A stretch of 64,000 nt of DNA from Haladaptatus sp. DJG-WS-42. GTDB taxonomy: Archaea; Halobacteriota; Halobacteria; Halobacteriales; Halococcaceae. The stretch's first letter is position 1; every line of letters starts with the position of its first letter. The translations under genes were made by a program, and so were the position numbers. Location: positions 2,100,422 through 2,164,421 of the forward strand of contig NZ_CP147243.1 in NCBI RefSeq assembly GCF_037198285.1, given 5' to 3'. Under the pieces are notes generated by a model. The model saw only the letters and a program-made list of their open reading frames with translations. It was not told the DNA's origin and ran no database searches. Shown here one piece after another: positions 1-9,247 of the stretch.

Positions 1-19
1 AGAATTGTGAACGTCCGTC

Positions 20-1507
20 TCAGGCGTCGAGGCGTTCCCGTAACAGCTTGTTGACGGTTCCGGGGTCTGCACTCCCGCCGGTTTTCTGCATCACTTGCCC
101 GACGAGGAAGTTAAGCGCGCTCCCCTCGCCGCTGTGGTAATCGGAAACGGCGTCTTCGTTCTCCTCGATGGCCGCCTCGACCGCCTGCTCGACCTCGCCC
201 GTATCGGCCTTCCCGAGGCCCGCTTGCTCGACAATCGTGTCGGGGTCTTGGCCCTCGTCGAGCATCGTGCGCATGACGGTTTCCTGGGCGTGTTTCACGG
301 TAATCTCTTCGTCGTCTACGAGTTCGATGAGGCGCATGAACTCGTCTAAGCGGTCTGCGACGTCCGTGATCTCCATGTCGCGGTAGTTGAGTTCGCCAAG
401 CAAGCTGTCCGCGACCCACGTCGCCGCGAGGTCGGGGTCGAACTCCGTGGCCACGCGCTCGTAGAAGTCGGCCACCTGCTTGGTGGACGTGAGCTTCGAG
501 GCGGCTTCAGCCGACAGGTCGTACGCTTCTTGGAACCGCTCGCGGCGAGCGTGGGGCAGCTCTGGAATGTCGAGTTCCGCTTTCCAGTGGGCGACCTGCA
601 GCGGCGGGAGGTCTGCCTCGCCGAAGTAGCGATAGTCTTTCTCCTCTTCTTTCGAGCGCATCGAGACGGTGATGCCCCGTGATTCGTCCCAGTGTCGGGT
701 CTCCTGTTCGACCTCGCGCCCGCGCATGACGGCGTTTTTCTGGCGGGTAACTTCGTAGGCGAGCGCTTTCTCTGCGCCCTTGTGACTGGAGATGTTCTTC
801 ACTTCGGTGCGGTTTGCGGCGGCGAGGTTTTCGTCGCTAATCGAGCCGTCCGCTTCGACCTTGTCCGCGCCGATGAGCGAGATGTTGGCGTCGATGCGCA
901 GCGAGCCGTCGCGCGTGGAATCGAACACGCCGAGGTAGTCGAGCACTTCCTCTAACTTCTTCAAGAAGGCGCGCACCTCACCCGGCGAGCGGAAGTCGGG
1001 CTTCGTCACGATTTCCATGAGCGGCGTCCCCGCGCGGTTGTAGTTCACGAGGACGTAATCCGCGGTGTCGATGGAGCCGCCGACGTGTTGGAGGCTGCCG
1101 GGGTCTTCTTCAAGGTGGGCGCGTTCGATGCCGATGACGCGCGAGTCGCCTTTGACGTTCACTTCGAGTTCGCCGTCCTGGCAGATCGGTGCGTCGTACT
1201 GCGTAATCTGGAAGTCTTTGGGCAGGTCGGGGTAGAAGTAGTTTTTCCGGTGGAAGGTGGTCTCTTCGGGGATGGTTGCTTTCAGTGCCTTGCCGATCTT
1301 GACGGCGGCTTCGACGGCCCCTTCGTTGAGGACGGGCAGCGCCCCGGGGAGCCCAAGACAGACGGGACACGTGCGGGAATTTGGCTCCGCGTCGGCCGCG
1401 TCAGTCGAACACCCACAGAAAATCTTCGTGGCAGTCTCTAGCTGGACGTGGACCTCTAACCCAATCACGACGGCAAGGTCCTGCGTCTCGGCAGCTTGTG
1501 CGGTCAT
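20..1507 (-). CDS. gatB: Asp-tRNA(Asn)/Glu-tRNA(Gln) amidotransferase subunit B
   Basis: Subunit B of the GatCAB amidotransferase, which makes amidated tRNA from misacylated Asp-tRNA(Asn) or Glu-tRNA(Gln). In archaea GatDE usually handles Gln, so the Asn route is the likely job here (family knowledge). The 495 residues match the family length. The N-terminus has VIGLEVHVQL (about 14-23) and a four-Cys zinc knuckle (C31, C33, C47, C50), followed by the NYFYPDLPK and AGTPLMEIVTKPDF motifs. The tail resembles a YqeY domain. ATG start at 1507. gatA and gatC are not in the window, so the gene is unlinked here. It stands divergent from the next operon. Confidence 0.97.
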   Translation of the reverse strand: MTAQAAETQDLAVVIGLEVHVQLETATKIFCGCSTDAADAEPNSRTCPVCLGLPGALPVLNEGAVEAAVKIGKALKATIPEETTFHRKNYFYPDLPKDFQITQYDAPICQDGELEVNVKGDSRVIGIERAHLEEDPGSLQHVGGSIDTADYVLVNYNRAGTPLMEIVTKPDFRSPGEVRAFLKKLEEVLDYLGVFDSTRDGSLRIDANISLIGADKVEADGSISDENLAAANRTEVKNISSHKGAEKALAYEVTRQKNAVMRGREVEQETRHWDESRGITVSMRSKEEEKDYRYFGEADLPPLQVAHWKAELDIPELPHARRERFQEAYDLSAEAASKLTSTKQVADFYERVATEFDPDLAATWVADSLLGELNYRDMEITDVADRLDEFMRLIELVDDEEITVKHAQETVMRTMLDEGQDPDTIVEQAGLGKADTGEVEQAVEAAIEENEDAVSDYHSGEGSALNFLVGQVMQKTGGSADPGTVNKLLRERLDA

Positions 1508-1588
1508 TAGCCGCGATTTGATGGCAGGCGGCTAAAGACTAACGGGAACGGGCTGCCACCGGGTTTGGAATTTCATCCAATTTTTGTT

Positions 1589-1620
1589 GAGATATTGTGT
1601 GATATTATCAACATTATCTC
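1589..1620. promoter_or_regulatory. Nested palindrome, candidate operator
   Basis: The arms GAGATATTGT (1589-1598) and ACATTATCTC (1611-1620) pair at 9 of 10 positions. Inside lies a perfect small palindrome, TGATATTATCA (1600-1610). The element is AT-rich, unlike its surroundings, and ends 16 bp before a TATA box, where archaeal repressors or activators often bind. That it is an operator is inference. Confidence 0.6.
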
Positions 1621-1636
1621 GGGTAGCTGAACATTC

Positions 1637-1643
1637 TTATATA
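1637..1643 (+). promoter_or_regulatory. TATA box of the DUF3100 operon
   Basis: TTATATA, centred about 46 bp before the ATG at 1686. This predicts a transcript start near 1667 and a short leader of about 20 nt. Confidence 0.6.
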
Positions 1644-1685
1644 CTAGTGTGATAACCTCACAACTCACACGAGAAAAACTACCAC

Positions 1686-2537
1686 ATGTCATCTGATTCA
1701 TCACGGTGGGAACCAATCCGCACCGCTGGGCGCTGGTCTGAACACCTTCGGACTCATGGAACCGTTTTCGCAATCGTCGTCATCGCCGAACTCATCGGAA
1801 CACAGGTCTTCCCTCTCGGGCCGGGACAGGTCGTGTTACTCCCGATGCTGTTCGCCGTCATTCTCGGGATTTCGCTCAGCTATAGCGTGCTCGGGAAAGT
1901 TGTCGAACCGCTTCGCAACGTCGTTTCAAAAGAGGTGAGCACGATTGCTTCGCCGCTACTCATCATCGCACTCATGCCGCTTGGTGTGAAATACGGCTCG
2001 CTCGTCGCGCCGTCTTTCTACAGTCTCGTCGAAGCAGGCCCAGCGTTCGTTCTCCAAGAGTTTGGCAACCTCGCCACGATTTTCCTCGCCCTCCCGCTTG
2101 CGCTCGCACTCGGCCTCAAACGCGAAGCCATTGGCGGTGCAGTGAGCATCGCGCGCGAACCGACGCTCGGCGTCATCACCGACAAGTACGGCATCGACTC
2201 GCCGGAAGGCCGCGGCGTCCTTGGCACCTACATGACCGGGACCGTCCTCGGAACCGTTTTCTTCGGCATCCTCGGCGGGTTCGCCCCCGCGACTGGCCTG
2301 CACCCACTCTCACTATCGATGGCCTGTGGGATGGGGTCTGCGAGCATGATGACGGCGTGTTCGTCGTCGCTCGCAAACGTCGTCACGACCGTCCCGCAAG
2401 AAGAAATTCTCGCCTTCGCAAGCACGAGCAACCTGCTGACCGGCATCACGGGCCTCTACATGGTGCTGTTCGTCGGCCTGCCGCTCATCACCAGACTCTA
2501 CGCGAAACTCGCTCCGATGTTCGGAGGTGAGAACTGA
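1686..2537 (+). CDS. DUF3100-family membrane protein, probable transporter component
   Basis: A 283-residue multi-pass membrane protein with about eight hydrophobic segments. Its Gly/Ser-rich stretch LSMACGMGSASMMTACSSS (about 212-230) and overall pattern resemble DUF3100 proteins, which in bacteria sit beside amidohydrolase genes. The substrate is unknown. Its stop codon overlaps the start of the next membrane gene by one base (TGATG), and an M20 amidohydrolase follows directly. An uptake system for an amide- or peptide-like substrate that is then cleaved in the cytoplasm is therefore a reasonable inference. ATG start with a TATA box and dyad upstream. Confidence 0.75.
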   Translation: MSSDSSRWEPIRTAGRWSEHLRTHGTVFAIVVIAELIGTQVFPLGPGQVVLLPMLFAVILGISLSYSVLGKVVEPLRNVVSKEVSTIASPLLIIALMPLGVKYGSLVAPSFYSLVEAGPAFVLQEFGNLATIFLALPLALALGLKREAIGGAVSIAREPTLGVITDKYGIDSPEGRGVLGTYMTGTVLGTVFFGILGGFAPATGLHPLSLSMACGMGSASMMTACSSSLANVVTTVPQEEILAFASTSNLLTGITGLYMVLFVGLPLITRLYAKLAPMFGGEN

Positions 2538-2995
2538 TGGAAACCCCAGAGTTCACCGCAGAATCGCTGAAAATGTTGCTCGTCATTGGCTTCCTCACGC
2601 TCACCGCGAACACCATCGCCACGGACACGGGAGCGCTCGCGGCACTGCCCGGAATGGCTATAATCATCGCCATCGGCCTCGCCGCGCTGTTGCTCGGGCG
2701 ACTCCTTCCGCTTGACCTCCCGGCGTTCGCCTACGCCATGATTATCTCGTTCCTGCTGGCGATTCCGTTCTCGCCGGTGCAGGGCGTGTTCCTCGAATAC
2801 GTCGAGCGCATTGGCTTCCTCGCCACGACGACGCCGATTCTCGCCTACGCCGGCCTCTCGATTGGCCTGCAAACCGGGCGCATGAAGGAAGTGAGTTGGA
2901 AGCTCGTCATCGTCGCCGTGTTCGTCTTCTTCGGGACGTTCTTCGGGTCCGCGATGATTGCAGAGGTCATCCTGAAGGCACAGGGGATCATCTGA
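2537..2995 (+). CDS. Small multi-pass membrane protein, partner of the DUF3100 protein
   Basis: A 152-residue, almost entirely hydrophobic protein with about five membrane segments. I do not recognise a named family with certainty. It starts inside the stop codon of the DUF3100 gene and ends two bases before the amidohydrolase GTG start, so the three genes are almost surely co-translated. Its repeated GL/AG-rich helices and the tight coupling suggest the second half of a two-part permease (inference). Confidence 0.7.
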   Translation: METPEFTAESLKMLLVIGFLTLTANTIATDTGALAALPGMAIIIAIGLAALLLGRLLPLDLPAFAYAMIISFLLAIPFSPVQGVFLEYVERIGFLATTTPILAYAGLSIGLQTGRMKEVSWKLVIVAVFVFFGTFFGSAMIAEVILKAQGII

Positions 2996-2996
2996 C

Positions 2997-4319
2997 GTGA
3001 CCGACGCCCTCAAACAACGCGTCTGTGATGCCATCGACGACCACCGCGAGGAGATTATTGCCCTCGCCAAGTCGATTCAATCGGAGCCGGAACTCGGCTT
3101 CAAAGAGGTCGAAACCACGAAAAAAGTTGCCGCGGTGTTCGAGTCGCTGGACCTCGATGTGGAGACGGAAATTGCGATTACCGGTACTCGCGCCCGCGCT
3201 GGTTCTGGTGCGTTCACCGCAGCGGTGTTTGGCGAACTCGACGCACTCGTCAATCCCGAACATCCGCTTGCAGACGGAGAAACCGGCGCGTGTCACGCCT
3301 GCGGCCACCACGCGCAAGTGGCGAATCTGGTCGGGACGGCATTCGGCCTCGTCGCAAGCGACGTCGTAGACGAGTTAGCCGGCGAAGTCGAGTTCATTGG
3401 CGTCCCCGCAGAGGAGTACCTTGACCTTGGCTATCGCCGCGAACTGGTTGAGTCCGGCGAAATCGAGTTCTTCGGCGGGAAACAGGAACTCATCCGTCGG
3501 GGCTATCTCGACGACATCGACATGGCGATGATGATGCACGCAGGCAGCGACGAACCCGAGCGCGTCATCACGAGCAACTTCTCGACAAACGGCTTTGTGG
3601 GTAAATTCGTCACCTACACCGGGAAAGAGGCGCACGCGGGGGCCGCCCCCGAAGAGGGAATCAACGCGCTCAACGCCGCGATGATTGGCATGAACGCCGT
3701 CCACGCCCAGCGCGAGGTGTTCAAAGACGACGACGCCGTGCGCGTCCACCCGATTATCACGAACGGTGGCGACGGCGTGAACGTCGTCCCGAGCGACGTA
3801 CGCATGGAATCCTACGTCCGAGCGAAGACGGTCGAGGCGGTCACGGAAGCCAACGAGACGGTCAACCGGGCGCTCACCTCGGGGGCGCTCGCGGTTGGTG
3901 GCGACATCGAAATCAACGACTTCCCCGGCTACATGCCGCTTCGAACCGACCAGACCATTGTTTCCGCGTACGACGAAAACGCCCGCAAACTGGTGGGCGA
4001 AGACGTAATCACGCCGGGTCGTCCGCACATCACTGGCTCTACGGACATGGGCGATGTGACCCAGATTCTTCCGGGTATCCACCCGTGGACGGGCGGCTTC
4101 GAAGGGAGCGTCCACTCCCGCGAGTTCGGGGTTGTAGACGAGGAGATGGCGTACATTCTCCCAGCGAAAATCACCGCGTGCACGCTCGTTGACCTGTTGA
4201 CCGACGAATCTGCGATGGAAACGCTCCGGGCTGCAAAGGCTGAAAAACTCTCATCCGACGAGTATCTCTCCATGGTCCGGTCGATTCGAGCGGACGTTGT
4301 CGAATCGTACCGCGACTAA
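2997..4319 (+). CDS. M20-family amidohydrolase, AbgB-like
   Basis: A 440-residue zinc-dependent amidohydrolase of the aminoacylase/carboxypeptidase group. Visible metal and catalytic motifs are HACGHH (100-105), VPAEEY, MMMHAG, KEAHAGAAPEEGINALNA (dimerisation or lid domain) and GSTDMGDV near the C-terminus. The last form is closer to AbgB (p-aminobenzoyl-glutamate hydrolase subunit B) than to plain aminoacylases. The substrate is not shown by sequence. A GTG start (GTGACCGAC) lies one base after the stop of the preceding membrane gene. It is the third gene of the DUF3100 operon and probably cleaves what the membrane pair imports (inference). Confidence 0.88.
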   Translation: MTDALKQRVCDAIDDHREEIIALAKSIQSEPELGFKEVETTKKVAAVFESLDLDVETEIAITGTRARAGSGAFTAAVFGELDALVNPEHPLADGETGACHACGHHAQVANLVGTAFGLVASDVVDELAGEVEFIGVPAEEYLDLGYRRELVESGEIEFFGGKQELIRRGYLDDIDMAMMMHAGSDEPERVITSNFSTNGFVGKFVTYTGKEAHAGAAPEEGINALNAAMIGMNAVHAQREVFKDDDAVRVHPIITNGGDGVNVVPSDVRMESYVRAKTVEAVTEANETVNRALTSGALAVGGDIEINDFPGYMPLRTDQTIVSAYDENARKLVGEDVITPGRPHITGSTDMGDVTQILPGIHPWTGGFEGSVHSREFGVVDEEMAYILPAKITACTLVDLLTDESAMETLRAAKAEKLSSDEYLSMVRSIRADVVESYRD

Positions 4320-4427
4320 CTGCGTTCTTGCTTTTCACTGGTCACGTAGCCGAACCGTCGGAAAACCTGTCATGTTATCTCACAATGTCTGACGTATGTT
4401 TATGGGACTGAAGAGTCGTTACAATGT

Positions 4428-4697
4428 ATGACTCGCGGCAACCGCGTCGAGGAACTCGAAACGCGCGTAAAAGAACTTCAAGCCTCAGTTTCTGGCCTGA
4501 CTGACGAACTCATCGAGACGAAAGAGCGCGTCAAGGCGCTTGAAGAAGAGGTCCAACCGGAAGACCTCCTCGACCGGAAACTCACCCGGAAAACCGACGC
4601 GGAAGAATCCTCCGAAGCCACTAAAGGGCAGGAGAGCGAGGATGCAGACAGCACTGACGAGGAATCGACGCAGACGGACGACATTATCGTCGCATAA
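4428..4697 (+). CDS. Small acidic coiled-coil protein upstream of smc
   Basis: An 89-residue protein. Residues 5-45 form a heptad-like coiled coil (VEELETRVKELQASVSGLTD), and the rest is an acidic, Ser/Thr/Glu-rich low-complexity tail. It resembles small haloarchaeal coiled-coil proteins placed just before smc (DUF7518-like, from memory). A TATA-like GTTTATGGG lies about 28 bp before the ATG, so the transcript is probably leaderless. smc starts 74 bp downstream. The function is unknown; a role as an SMC accessory or folding partner is only suggested by context. Confidence 0.75.
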   Translation: MTRGNRVEELETRVKELQASVSGLTDELIETKERVKALEEEVQPEDLLDRKLTRKTDAEESSEATKGQESEDADSTDEESTQTDDIIVA

Positions 4698-4771
4698 GAC
4701 AGACGACACCACCGTCACCTCAGATTCCTGGCCGCGTCGCGCGCCAGCTATGCGCGACATCTCGCTGACCT

Positions 4772-7700
4772 ATGCATATCAAAGAAATCGTCCTTGACAA
4801 CTTCAAAAGCTTCGGGCGCAAAACGCGCATTCCGTTCTACGAGGACTTCACCACGGTCTCTGGCCCGAACGGGTCGGGGAAGTCGAACATCATCGACAGC
4901 GTGCTGTTCGCCCTCGGGCTTGCTCGAACGCGCGGCATTCGCGCGGAAAAACTGACTGACCTTATCTACAATCCCGGCAACGACGGCGACGCCCGCGGTG
5001 ACGAAACCCGCGAAGCCAGCGTCGAAGTCGTCCTCGATAATTCTGAGCGGACGCTCACGCGTCAACAGGTCGTGAGCGCCGCTGGCACCGAGAACATCGG
5101 GGAGGTAGACGATATCTCGATTCGCCGCCGGGTAAAGGAAACGCCCGAGAACTACTATTCGTACTACTATCTAAACGGCCGTTCGGTGAACCTTTCTGAT
5201 ATTCAGGGCCTGCTCGCACAGGCGGGCATCACGCCTGAAGGCTACAACGTCGTGATGCAGGGCGACGTGACTGGCATCATCCAGATGACGCCCTATGAAC
5301 GACGGGGAATTATCGACGAAATCGCCGGTGTCGCCGAGTTCGACGCGAAAAAAGACGCTGCCTTCGAGGAACTCGAAGTCGTCAAAGATCGCATCGCCGA
5401 AGCCGAACTCCGCATCGAGGAGAAACAAGCCCGCCTCGACCAACTCAAAGACGAACGCGAGACGGCGCTCGAATACAAGGGCTACCGCGAAGAGAAACAG
5501 GAGTACGAAGGCTACCTGAAAGCCGCGGAACTCGAAGACAAACGTGCCGACTTAGCGAAAACTGAAAAACAAATCGAGCGCCACGAAACCAAACTCGAAT
5601 CGCTCCAGTCTGACTTAGACGAAAAGCAAGGTCGCGTGCTTCGCTTAGAGGAGGAACTCGAAACCCTCAACGCCGAAATCGAGACGAAAGGCGAAGACGA
5701 GCAACTGCGCATCAAGCGCGAAATCGAGGAGGTAAAAGGTGAAATTGCCCGCCTCGAAGACGCTATCTCGGCCGCAGAAGAGCGGATTCAAGACGCAGAA
5801 CAGCGCCGCCGCGAGGCGTTCATCCAAATCGACCGCAAACAGGAGACGGTCGATGACGTCGAAAGCGAAATCCGTGAGACGAAAGTCGCAAAGGCCTCCG
5901 TCGTCGCGGAGATTCAACAGCACGAAGCCGACCTGGCAGACCTACAGGCAGAAATCGACGCGGTGGACACCGAGTACGACGAGGTGAAAACCGAACTGAC
6001 CGAAAGGCGCGAGGCGCTTGAGGAGGCGAAAGCCGCGAAAAACGCCACCCAACGCGAGCAAGACCGACTGCTCGACGAAGCGCGTCGTCGGTCGAACGAG
6101 CAGTCTGAAAAGCAGGCGGAAATCGAGACTGTCCGCGAGGAGATTCCGGCGCTCAAAGCCACCGTCCGCGACCTCGAGGACGAACTCGACAAGGCGAAGA
6201 AAAATCGCGCGAACATCTCGCAGGTCGTAGACGACCTCAAACAGCAAAAACGCGAGTTGCAGGACGAGTTAGACGAGGTCGAACAGCAACTTCGCGCCCG
6301 CCAACAGGAGTACGCGGAACTCAACGCACACGCCGACGAGTCAGGCGATTCGTCCTACGGGCGTGCGGTCACGACCATCCTGAACGGCAATCTTGACGGG
6401 GTTCACGGCACGGTTGGCCAACTCGGTGGCGTCTCAAACCAGTACGCGACGGCGTGTGAAACCGCGGCCGGTGGCCGTCTCGCGCACGTCGTCGTCGATG
6501 ACGACGGCATCGGCCAGCAGTGTATCGAGTACCTGAAACGCCGGAATGCGGGCCGCGCGACGTTCCTGCCAATCACCAAGATGCACAAACGGCGCTTGCC
6601 GAGCGTACCGAACCACGACGGTGTCGTGGACTTCGCTTACAACCTCGTTGACTTCGACAAACAGTATGCGGGCATCTTCTCGTACGTTCTCGGCGACACG
6701 CTCGTCGTCGATTCTATTGAGACTGCCCGCGACCTGATGGGCGATTTCCGTCTCGTCACGCTCTCTGGCGAACTCGTCGAAAAGAGCGGGGCGATGACCG
6801 GTGGCTCGTCCAGCGGCTCTCGCTACTCGTTCTCGAAGTCCGGCAAGGGCCAACTCGAACGCGTCGCCGAGAAAATCGCCTCGCTCGAAGACGAACGTCG
6901 CGCGTTGAACGAAGAGATTCGCGGCGTCGAAGAGCGCCTTGACGACGCCCGCGACCGCAAGACGGACGCGACAGACCAAGTCCGTGACATCGAAGCCGAC
7001 CGAGAGCGCGTCCAAGGCGAACTCGATAGCACCGACGAGCGCATCGAAGCGCTCGAAGCGCGCATCGAGGAAATCGCGGACGAGCGCGAGGACGTAAACG
7101 AGGAGATGCAGGCGCTCGAAGCCGACCTCACGGCCCACGACGAGCGCATCGCGGAGATTGAGTCGGCCATCGCGGAGTTGGAGTCAGAACTCGCAGACTC
7201 GAAGATTCCACAACTCACGAACGAGATGGACGAGATTCGCGCGAGCATCGAGGAGTACGAGGCCCAACAGGACAAGTTCGATGCGCGGCTCAACGAACTC
7301 GGTTTGGAGAAACAGTACGCAGAGGAGTCAATCGAAGACCTCCACAGCGAAATCGAGTCCGCCCAGAACAAGAAGGCAGACCAGCAAGAACGCATCGCAG
7401 ACCTCGAAGGCAAAATCGAAGACCAGCAAGTCGTTCTCGAAGACAAAGAAAGTCAGGTCGAAGATTTAGAGGACGAGTTGGCAGACCTCAAAGCAGAGCG
7501 CGAGGAGCTGAAAAGCGACCTCAAGTCGGCCAAGCAGACGCGCGATGCAGCCCGCGAGAAAGTGTCGGGGGTCGAATCCAAACTCGACAGCGCGAAGAGC
7601 GCCGCAGACCGCCTCGAATGGGAGGTTGACGAACTCGCTGCACAGGTCGGCGAGTACGACCCAGACGAGATTCCAGACCACGACGAGGTCAAACGAACCA

Positions 7701-8344
7701 TCGGCCGCTTAGAGCGGAAGATGGAGGCCTTAGAGCCAGTCAACATGCTCGCCATCGACGAGTACGACGAGGTTAAAGACGGCTTAGACGACCTCACCGA
7801 CAAGAAGGGCACGCTCGTAGACGAGCGAGAGGCCATCAACGACCGCATCGAGTCCTACGAGTCGCTGAAAAAAGAGACGTTCATGGACGCCTTTTCCGAC
7901 ATTAACGACAACTTCGAGGACATCTTTGCGAGCCTCTCGCGCGGGTCTGGCACGTTGCACTTAGAGAACGAGGCCGACCCGTTCGACGGCGGCCTGACGA
8001 TGAAAGCCCAACCGGGCGACAAGCCAATCCAGCGCCTCGACGCGATGTCCGGCGGGGAAAAGTCGTTGACAGCGCTCGCGTTCATCTTCGCGCTCCAGCG
8101 CTACAACCCCGCGCCGTTCTACGCGCTGGACGAGGTTGACGCCTTCTTAGACGCCGTGAACGCCGACCTCGTCGGCGAGATGGTTGACGAACTCGCGGGC
8201 GATGCCCAGTTCGTCGTCGTCTCACACCGCTCTGCCATGCTCGAACGCTCAGAGCGGGCCATTGGGGTGACGATGCACGACGACAACGTGAGCGTCGTGA
8301 CTGGCATTGATTTGAGCAGCCAGGAGGTGCCCGCCGATGACTGA
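4772..8344 (+). CDS. smc: Chromosome segregation ATPase SMC
   Basis: The 1190-residue SMC protein that forms the DNA-entrapping ring for chromosome compaction. Walker A GPNGSGKS is at 31-38. Two long acidic coiled-coil arms flank a hinge at about 515-660 (VHGTVGQLGGVSNQYATAC and onward). The ABC signature MSGGEKS lies near 1092 and Walker B FYALDEVDA near 1115. The length is normal. The scpA ATG overlaps its end by 8 bases (ATGACTGA), so the two are translationally coupled. No scpB is visible nearby. Confidence 0.98.
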   Translation: MHIKEIVLDNFKSFGRKTRIPFYEDFTTVSGPNGSGKSNIIDSVLFALGLARTRGIRAEKLTDLIYNPGNDGDARGDETREASVEVVLDNSERTLTRQQVVSAAGTENIGEVDDISIRRRVKETPENYYSYYYLNGRSVNLSDIQGLLAQAGITPEGYNVVMQGDVTGIIQMTPYERRGIIDEIAGVAEFDAKKDAAFEELEVVKDRIAEAELRIEEKQARLDQLKDERETALEYKGYREEKQEYEGYLKAAELEDKRADLAKTEKQIERHETKLESLQSDLDEKQGRVLRLEEELETLNAEIETKGEDEQLRIKREIEEVKGEIARLEDAISAAEERIQDAEQRRREAFIQIDRKQETVDDVESEIRETKVAKASVVAEIQQHEADLADLQAEIDAVDTEYDEVKTELTERREALEEAKAAKNATQREQDRLLDEARRRSNEQSEKQAEIETVREEIPALKATVRDLEDELDKAKKNRANISQVVDDLKQQKRELQDELDEVEQQLRARQQEYAELNAHADESGDSSYGRAVTTILNGNLDGVHGTVGQLGGVSNQYATACETAAGGRLAHVVVDDDGIGQQCIEYLKRRNAGRATFLPITKMHKRRLPSVPNHDGVVDFAYNLVDFDKQYAGIFSYVLGDTLVVDSIETARDLMGDFRLVTLSGELVEKSGAMTGGSSSGSRYSFSKSGKGQLERVAEKIASLEDERRALNEEIRGVEERLDDARDRKTDATDQVRDIEADRERVQGELDSTDERIEALEARIEEIADEREDVNEEMQALEADLTAHDERIAEIESAIAELESELADSKIPQLTNEMDEIRASIEEYEAQQDKFDARLNELGLEKQYAEESIEDLHSEIESAQNKKADQQERIADLEGKIEDQQVVLEDKESQVEDLEDELADLKAEREELKSDLKSAKQTRDAAREKVSGVESKLDSAKSAADRLEWEVDELAAQVGEYDPDEIPDHDEVKRTIGRLERKMEALEPVNMLAIDEYDEVKDGLDDLTDKKGTLVDEREAINDRIESYESLKKETFMDAFSDINDNFEDIFASLSRGSGTLHLENEADPFDGGLTMKAQPGDKPIQRLDAMSGGEKSLTALAFIFALQRYNPAPFYALDEVDAFLDAVNADLVGEMVDELAGDAQFVVVSHRSAMLERSERAIGVTMHDDNVSVVTGIDLSSQEVPADD

Positions 8345-9167
8345 AGCAGAACCAAAGCCAATCATCGAAGAAGACGCTCACGAAGAGCCGGTCGAACTGC
8401 TCGTGCAGTTGGCCGAGGAGGGCGAAATCGAGCCGTGGGACATCGACATCGTCGAGGTCACGGACAAGTTCCTCGCCGCGCTTGACGAAGCCGACTTGCG
8501 CACCTCGGGGCGCGCGCTGTTCTACGCGAGCGTGCTGTTGCGGATGAAATCCGACGCGCTGCTCGAACCGGACGACCCGGAACCAGAAGAGGAGTGGGTC
8601 GAGCCGTGGGAAGCGCCACCGGGACAGGAACCCGAGTTCGACGGGCCAGACCCTATCGCCGGACTCGAAGCCGAGATGGAGCGTCGCCTCGACCGGAAAT
8701 CGGTTCGCGGCACGCCCCAGACGCTCGACCAACTCGTCCGCGAACTGCGCGAGGCAGAGCGCGGGACGTGGTGGAAAGAGAGCCGCCAGTACGACACCTC
8801 GAACTCACCAAAGGGCTTCCGTCGTGGCACACAGACGCTCGACTACCGCTCGGCCGACGACTTCCGGATGGACGACGAGCCGACCGAAGAGGAGGTCACC
8901 GGCACGGCGCACACCGAACACATCGAAGCGGTCATCGACGACGTGTGGCTGATGCTAAAAGAGCAGTACGAACACGGGCGAACTGAAGTTCTATTCGAAG
9001 AGGTGGCCTCGGCCGGCGGTTCGCGTGTCACGACGTTCCTCGCGCTCTTGTTCATGGCACATCGCGGGCGCATCCGCCTCGACCAAGAGGACATTTTCGG
9101 TGACCTCTGGATTCAGAATCCGTCGGCTGTTGCGACGGCGAGCGACGCGGTTGCAGAGACGGACTGA
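8337..9167 (+). CDS. scpA: Segregation and condensation protein A (kleisin)
   Basis: A 276-residue kleisin that bridges SMC head domains. The N-terminal stretch has the ScpA pattern VELLVQLAEEGEIEPWDIDI (about 18-37) followed by VTDKFLAAL. The middle is highly acidic and Pro-rich. The C-terminal winged helix ends in FLALLFMAHRGRIRLDQED. The gene overlaps the end of smc by 8 bp. A T6 run follows at 9178-9183. It closes the SMC operon. Confidence 0.95.
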   Translation: MTEAEPKPIIEEDAHEEPVELLVQLAEEGEIEPWDIDIVEVTDKFLAALDEADLRTSGRALFYASVLLRMKSDALLEPDDPEPEEEWVEPWEAPPGQEPEFDGPDPIAGLEAEMERRLDRKSVRGTPQTLDQLVRELREAERGTWWKESRQYDTSNSPKGFRRGTQTLDYRSADDFRMDDEPTEEEVTGTAHTEHIEAVIDDVWLMLKEQYEHGRTEVLFEEVASAGGSRVTTFLALLFMAHRGRIRLDQEDIFGDLWIQNPSAVATASDAVAETD

Positions 9168-9177
9168 GTTAGCGTCC

Positions 9178-9183
9178 TTTTTT
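9178..9183 (+). terminator. Oligo-T terminator after scpA
   Basis: A run of six T residues 11 bases after the scpA stop, in otherwise GC-rich DNA. Intrinsic termination in archaea needs mainly such U-runs. Confidence 0.5.
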
Positions 9184-9247
9184 GGGTGTTCTCAGTGCCC
9201 AGCAGCGACACAATTATAACGGAAAACCATGTATGGTATTGTGTAGC

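Noticed and set aside
2498-3070. Long antisense frame over the DUF3100 operon (190 codons)
   Set aside because: It is Arg/Glu-biased, a typical shadow of GC-rich codons, and covers three well-supported genes.
3375-4115. Antisense frame of 246 codons over the amidohydrolase
   Set aside because: It has no family motif and a shadow-like composition; the plus-strand gene has clear metal motifs.
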